From positions 1 to 64,000 of the forward strand of contig NZ_JAMTDQ010000057.1 of the NCBI RefSeq assembly GCF_023806635.1: DNA of 64,000 nt, given 5' to 3'. Within the stretch, counting starts at the first letter, position 1, and each line of letters begins with the position of its first letter. Shown one piece after another: positions 60,285 through 64,000 of this stretch. The stretch is from Accumulibacter sp. (GTDB lineage Bacteria > Pseudomonadota > Gammaproteobacteria > Burkholderiales > Rhodocyclaceae). Below the pieces are notes generated by a model. That model searched no databases. It was given only the letters and a program-made list of their open reading frames with translations, and was not told where the DNA came from. A program made the translations under genes and the position numbers.

Positions 60285-62177
60285 ATGCAGAAGACCCGCC
60301 AGCATCTCGAACTCCTCGCGCCGGCGAAGAATGCCGATTTCGGCATCGAGGCCATCATCCACGGCGCCGATGCCGTCTACATTGGCGGCCCGACGTTCGG
60401 CGCCCGTGCCCGCGCCGGCAATTCGGTTGCCGACATCGGCCGCCTCGTCGAGCATGCGCACCGCTACAACGCACAGGTACTGGTTGCGCTCAACACGCTG
60501 CTGCGGGATGACGAGCTCGAAGCGGCGCGGCGGCTGGCGTGGCAGCTCCACGACGTCGGCGCCGACGCGCTGATCGTCCAGGACATGGGTCTGCTCGAGC
60601 TCGACCTGCCGCCGATCGAACTGCACGCCAGCACGCAGACCAACGTCCGCTCGCCCGACAAGGCCCGATTCCTCGCCGCCGTCGGCTTCTCGCAGATCGT
60701 CCTCGCGCGCGAACTGGCGCTCGACCAGATCAGCGCCATCGCCCGCGAGACCGACGCCATTCTCGAGTTCTTCGTGCACGGCGCCCTCTGCGTCAGCTAC
60801 AGCGGCCAGTGCAACCTGAGCTACGCGCAGACCGGGCGCAGCGCCAACCGCGGCGATTGTTCGCAGTCCTGCCGCCTGCCCTATACGCTGACCGCCCCGG
60901 ACGGGCAGGTGATCGCCGCCGACCGGCACCTGCTGTCGCTGAAGGACAACGACCAGAGCCGCAACCTGCGGGCGCTGGTGGACGCCGGCGTCAGCTCGTT
61001 CAAGATCGAGGGGCGCCTCAAGGATCTGGCCTACGTCAAGAACATCACCGCCCACTACCGCCAGTTGCTCGACGAGATCATCGCCGAGCGGCCGGGCTAT
61101 CGGCGCTGTTCGTCGGGCGAGAGCAGCTTCCTCTTCGTTCCGCAACCGGAAAAGACCTTCAACCGGGGCGCCACCGATTACTTCGTCCGAGGCCGCCAGG
61201 CCGACATCGGCGCCTTCGCGACGCCGAAGTTCGTCGGTGACGAGATCGGCACGGTCACCCGCGTCGGCAGCGATCACTTCGACCTCGACTGCCCGCAGGC
61301 GGTGCACAACGGTGACGGGATCGCCTGGTTCGACGCCGCTGGTGATCTGCACGGCTTGCAGATCAACCGCGTCGAAAGGAACGGCAGCGGCTGCCGGCTG
61401 TTTCCACAGCTCGCTGCCGGCGAACTGGCGACCGTGCTGCAGACCGGCACCCGCATCCATCGCAACCGCGACCAGGAGTTCGCCCGCTGCCTGGCGAGGA
61501 AATCGGCAACCCGTCGCATCGCCGTCGATCTGGTGCTGAGAGAGGATGCGCATGGCCTGGTGCTGGCGATCAGCGACGAGCGCGGCGTGAGGGCGCAGGC
61601 GACGCTGGCGCAGCCGCGACAGCCCGCGCGCGACGGCGAGCGGGCGCGGGCAGCGATGCGCGACGGCCTCGGCCGCCTTGGCGGGACGATCTACAGCCCA
61701 CGCAGCATCGACATCGCCCTGGCAACCGACTGGTTCCTGCCGACAGCCACCGTCAACCAGTTGCGTCGCGATGCGCTCGCCGCGCTCGACGCCGCCCGCC
61801 GCGCCGCCTACGAGCGGCCCGCGCGCAGAGCGGCGGCGGTTCCGCCGGCGCTCTTCCCCGAGCGCTCGCTCGACTACCTGGCGGGCGTCAGCAACCGCAG
61901 CGCGCGCGCCTTCTACGCCCGGCATGGCGTGGAGGTCATGGAAACGGCCTACGAGTGCGGCCAGCAGAGGGGCGAGGTGTCGCTGATGATCACCAAACAC
62001 TGCCTGCGCTACAGCTTCAACCTCTGCCCCAGGCAGGTAAAGGGAATCCGCGCCGAGCCGATGCTCCTCATCAACGGCAGCGAACGTCTGACGCTGCGCT
62101 TCGACTGCAAGCCCTGCGAGATGCACGTCATTGGCCGGCTGGGCAGGCAGCGCGCGCTGCGACTGGCGACGCAGTAG
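60285..62177 (+). CDS. rlhA: U32 peptidase-family protein, RlhA-type
   Basis: This 630-residue protein starts MQKTRQHLELLAPAKNADFG. It has the U32 domain (residues 8-300) with EFFVHGALCVSYSGQCNLSY and RGDCSQSCRLPY carrying the Fe-S cysteines, and a C-terminal domain with TKHCLRYSFNLCPRQVKGIR. The length and second Cys group match RlhA, which hydroxylates C2501 of 23S rRNA, better than the shorter YegQ/TrhP. No peptidase activity is expected. Confidence 0.88.
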   Translation: MQKTRQHLELLAPAKNADFGIEAIIHGADAVYIGGPTFGARARAGNSVADIGRLVEHAHRYNAQVLVALNTLLRDDELEAARRLAWQLHDVGADALIVQDMGLLELDLPPIELHASTQTNVRSPDKARFLAAVGFSQIVLARELALDQISAIARETDAILEFFVHGALCVSYSGQCNLSYAQTGRSANRGDCSQSCRLPYTLTAPDGQVIAADRHLLSLKDNDQSRNLRALVDAGVSSFKIEGRLKDLAYVKNITAHYRQLLDEIIAERPGYRRCSSGESSFLFVPQPEKTFNRGATDYFVRGRQADIGAFATPKFVGDEIGTVTRVGSDHFDLDCPQAVHNGDGIAWFDAAGDLHGLQINRVERNGSGCRLFPQLAAGELATVLQTGTRIHRNRDQEFARCLARKSATRRIAVDLVLREDAHGLVLAISDERGVRAQATLAQPRQPARDGERARAAMRDGLGRLGGTIYSPRSIDIALATDWFLPTATVNQLRRDALAALDAARRAAYERPARRAAAVPPALFPERSLDYLAGVSNRSARAFYARHGVEVMETAYECGQQRGEVSLMITKHCLRYSFNLCPRQVKGIRAEPMLLINGSERLTLRFDCKPCEMHVIGRLGRQRALRLATQ

Positions 62178-62195
62178 CGGCTTTCGCCGACGGCG

Positions 62196-64000
62196 ATGAG
62201 TGACCAGCTCCGCGAGGACGCTACGAGCGCGGCACCGCCGGTGGCCGACGCCGACGCGCCGGCCGGACGCAACCGCCGGCGCAACCTCGCCAAGGGCCGA
62301 CAGGCCGATGCCGCGGCGTCCGCCGAGGTGCGCCGGTGCATTGGCGAGGCAGGCCCCGAGGGCTACCGGCGTGACCTGCTGATCGAGTTCCTGCACCGCT
62401 TGCAGGATGCCCACGGCGCGCTGCGCGCGCGTCACCTGGTGGCGCTCGCGCAGGCGATGCGGCTGCCGATGGCCGAGATCCATGAGGTCGCCAGCTTCTA
62501 CCACCACTTCGACATCGTCGCCGACGACGCGCCGCTGCCCGGGTTGACGCTGCGCGTCTGCACCGGCCTCAGTTGCTCGCTTGCCGGTGCCGGCGACCTG
62601 CTGGCGGATATGCAGAGGCAACTCGCAGCGGCCGGCGCAAGGCTGCTCGCCGCCCCCTGCATCGGTCGCTGCGAGCAGGCGCCGGCGGTGCTGCTCGGCC
62701 AGCACGCCGTACCGCAGGCGACGCCGGCCGCCCTGCTGCAGGTGATTTCGCGGCCAGCGACGGAGGCGTCGTCGCCGGCCGCGAACCGCCCGCTGCCGCG
62801 AGCGGTCGCCGCCTTCGACCCGGCGGCGCTCGCCGGGCACGCGGTGACGCCGGTACCGGGACAGGATCCGACACGGGTGCCGCACGCCGACTACGCGACC
62901 TACCGCGCGACCGGCGGCTATGCGCTGGCGGCCGCGCTCGCCAGCGGCACCCTGCCGGCGGCGCGGGTGCTGCAGGCGATGAACGATTCCGGTCTGCGTG
63001 GCCTCGGCGGCGCCGGCTTCCCGGCCGGCCGCAAGTGGCAACTGGTGCGCGACCAGCCAGCGCCGCGCCTGCTGGCGGTCAACATCGACGAGGGCGAGCC
63101 GGGCACCTTCAAGGACCGTACCTGGCTCGAGCGCGATCCGCACCGCTTTCTCGAGGGAGTCCTGATCGCCGCGCAGGTCGTCGGCATCGCCGCCGTCTAT
63201 GTCTACTTGCGCGACGAGTACCACGAGGCGCGCGCCCTGCTCGCCGCGGCGCTGGCGGACCTCGTCGCCGCAGCGCCCTGCCCCCTGCCGACGATCGAAC
63301 TGCGCCGCGGCGCCGGCGCATACATCTGTGGCGAGGAGTCGGCGATGATCGAAAGCCTCGAGGGCCGCCGTGGCGAGCCACGTCTGCGCCCGCCGTACGT
63401 CGCGCAGCGCGGGCTGTTCGGTGCGCCGACGCTGGCGCACAACTTCGAGACGCTTTACTGGGTGCGCGACATCGTCGAACGTGGGCCATCCTGGTTTGCC
63501 GGCTTCGGCCGCCACGGCCGCCACGGCCTGCGCAGCTTCAGCGTCAGCGGCCGCGTCCGGCAACCCGGCGTCAAGCTGGCGCCGGCGGGAATCACGCTGC
63601 GTGAACTGGTGGACGAATACTGCGGCGGCATGGCCGACGGCCACACCCTCTACGCCTACCTGCCGGGCGGTGCCGCTGGCGGCATCCTGCCGGCACGGCT
63701 CGCCGACCTGCCGCTCGATTTCGATACCCTGCAGCCCTACGGCAGTTTCATCGGCTCGGCGGGTGTCATCGTGCTCGGCCAGCACGACCGCGCACGCGAT
63801 GCCGCACTGGCGATGATGCGCTTCTTCGCCGCCGAGAGCTGCGGTCAGTGCACCCCCTGCCGCGTCGGCACGGCACGCGCGGCAACGCTGATGGCAGCCG
63901 CCGACTGGGAGCACGCGCTGCTCGACGACCTGGCGCAAGTGATGGCGGACGCGTCGATCTGCGGCCTCGGGCAGGCGGCGCCGAACGTCCTGCGCAGCGT
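62196..64000 (+). CDS. NuoE-NuoF fusion, NAD-linked dehydrogenase flavoprotein subunit (partial)
   Basis: At least 601 residues, running off the window. N-terminal NuoE/thioredoxin-like [2Fe-2S] domain (about residues 45-200) with CTGLSC and CIGRC. Then a NuoF domain: GLGGAGFPAGRKWQLV (FMN), DEGEPGTFKDRTWLERDPHR, GAGAYICGEESAMIESLEG (NAD) and ESCGQCTPCRVGT (4Fe-4S). This arrangement fits FdsB of NAD-dependent formate dehydrogenase or HoxF of NAD-reducing hydrogenase. The next genes (outside) decide. Confidence 0.85.
   Translation, partial: MSDQLREDATSAAPPVADADAPAGRNRRRNLAKGRQADAAASAEVRRCIGEAGPEGYRRDLLIEFLHRLQDAHGALRARHLVALAQAMRLPMAEIHEVASFYHHFDIVADDAPLPGLTLRVCTGLSCSLAGAGDLLADMQRQLAAAGARLLAAPCIGRCEQAPAVLLGQHAVPQATPAALLQVISRPATEASSPAANRPLPRAVAAFDPAALAGHAVTPVPGQDPTRVPHADYATYRATGGYALAAALASGTLPAARVLQAMNDSGLRGLGGAGFPAGRKWQLVRDQPAPRLLAVNIDEGEPGTFKDRTWLERDPHRFLEGVLIAAQVVGIAAVYVYLRDEYHEARALLAAALADLVAAAPCPLPTIELRRGAGAYICGEESAMIESLEGRRGEPRLRPPYVAQRGLFGAPTLAHNFETLYWVRDIVERGPSWFAGFGRHGRHGLRSFSVSGRVRQPGVKLAPAGITLRELVDEYCGGMADGHTLYAYLPGGAAGGILPARLADLPLDFDTLQPYGSFIGSAGVIVLGQHDRARDAALAMMRFFAAESCGQCTPCRVGTARAATLMAAADWEHALLDDLAQVMADASICGLGQAAPNVLRS

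Noticed and set aside
60273-63938. 1,221-codon minus-strand frame
   Set aside because: Antisense to rlhA and the NuoE-NuoF fusion; no domain features.

Overview
The window is GC-rich DNA from a Gram-negative bacterium, most likely a betaproteobacterium of the Rhodocyclales and possibly a polyphosphate/PHA-accumulating 'Candidatus Accumulibacter'-like organism. This is an inference from gene content (periplasmic nitrate reductase, PHA regulator PhaR with PhaB, a sodium-pumping methylmalonyl-CoA-type decarboxylase, EPS regulators, RfaH-like antiterminator, gmd/fcl). No rRNA is present to confirm it.

Layout. (1) 1-17,310 is a repeat-dense accessory region. It holds at least seven toxin-antitoxin loci, several of them broken; three Rpn-type PD-(D/E)XK nuclease genes; two DUF29 genes, one dead; IS200 and IS66 remnants; and fragments of sugar-nucleotide genes (gmd, fcl, UDP-glucose dehydrogenase). 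Many of these pieces begin or end at one shared motif, GGTGACAGTATA. Eleven segments, in discrete size classes of 305, 275 and 269 bp plus truncated copies, start at this motif and, when complete, end at its inverted form. Inside they carry a decayed C-terminal piece of UDP-glucose 6-dehydrogenase. This is the most unusual feature of the window. (2) 17,353-21,568 (minus) is an apparent operon: RfaH/NusG-like antiterminator, gmd, fcl and a beta-CASP metallo-beta-lactamase protein. It makes GDP-fucose-type precursors, probably for an exopolysaccharide. (3) 21,782-26,338 (plus) is a tripartite MacAB-TolC-type export operon, followed by a gamma-carbonic-anhydrase-like gene. (4) 27,133-32,476 is napDAGHB with an FNR-like box upstream; there is no napC. 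On the opposite strand, rnr-napF-(carrier protein/AMP-ligase/acyltransferase fusion) forms a tightly packed cluster. (5) 38,195 is tRNA-Leu(CAG). (6) 38,652-42,283 encodes a sodium-translocating acyl-CoA (methylmalonyl-CoA) decarboxylase, facing phaR and phaB. (7) 44,185-60,055 is mainly core genes: pgeF, rluD, bamD, a Ser/Thr kinase-HDOD-GAF protein, rmuC, a DUF748 protein, a single-domain response regulator, gloB, a methyltransferase, rnhA, dnaQ, and an isolated NosD-like protein. (8) 60,285-64,000 holds an RlhA-type U32 peptidase-family gene and the start of a NuoE-NuoF fusion (FdsB/HoxF-like) that runs off the window.

Together the right-hand two thirds describe a facultatively denitrifying cell that makes PHA and exopolysaccharide. 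The left third is a graveyard of mobile and TA genes beside the EPS locus, and several of its dead fragments are damaged relatives of the intact gmd and fcl genes next door.
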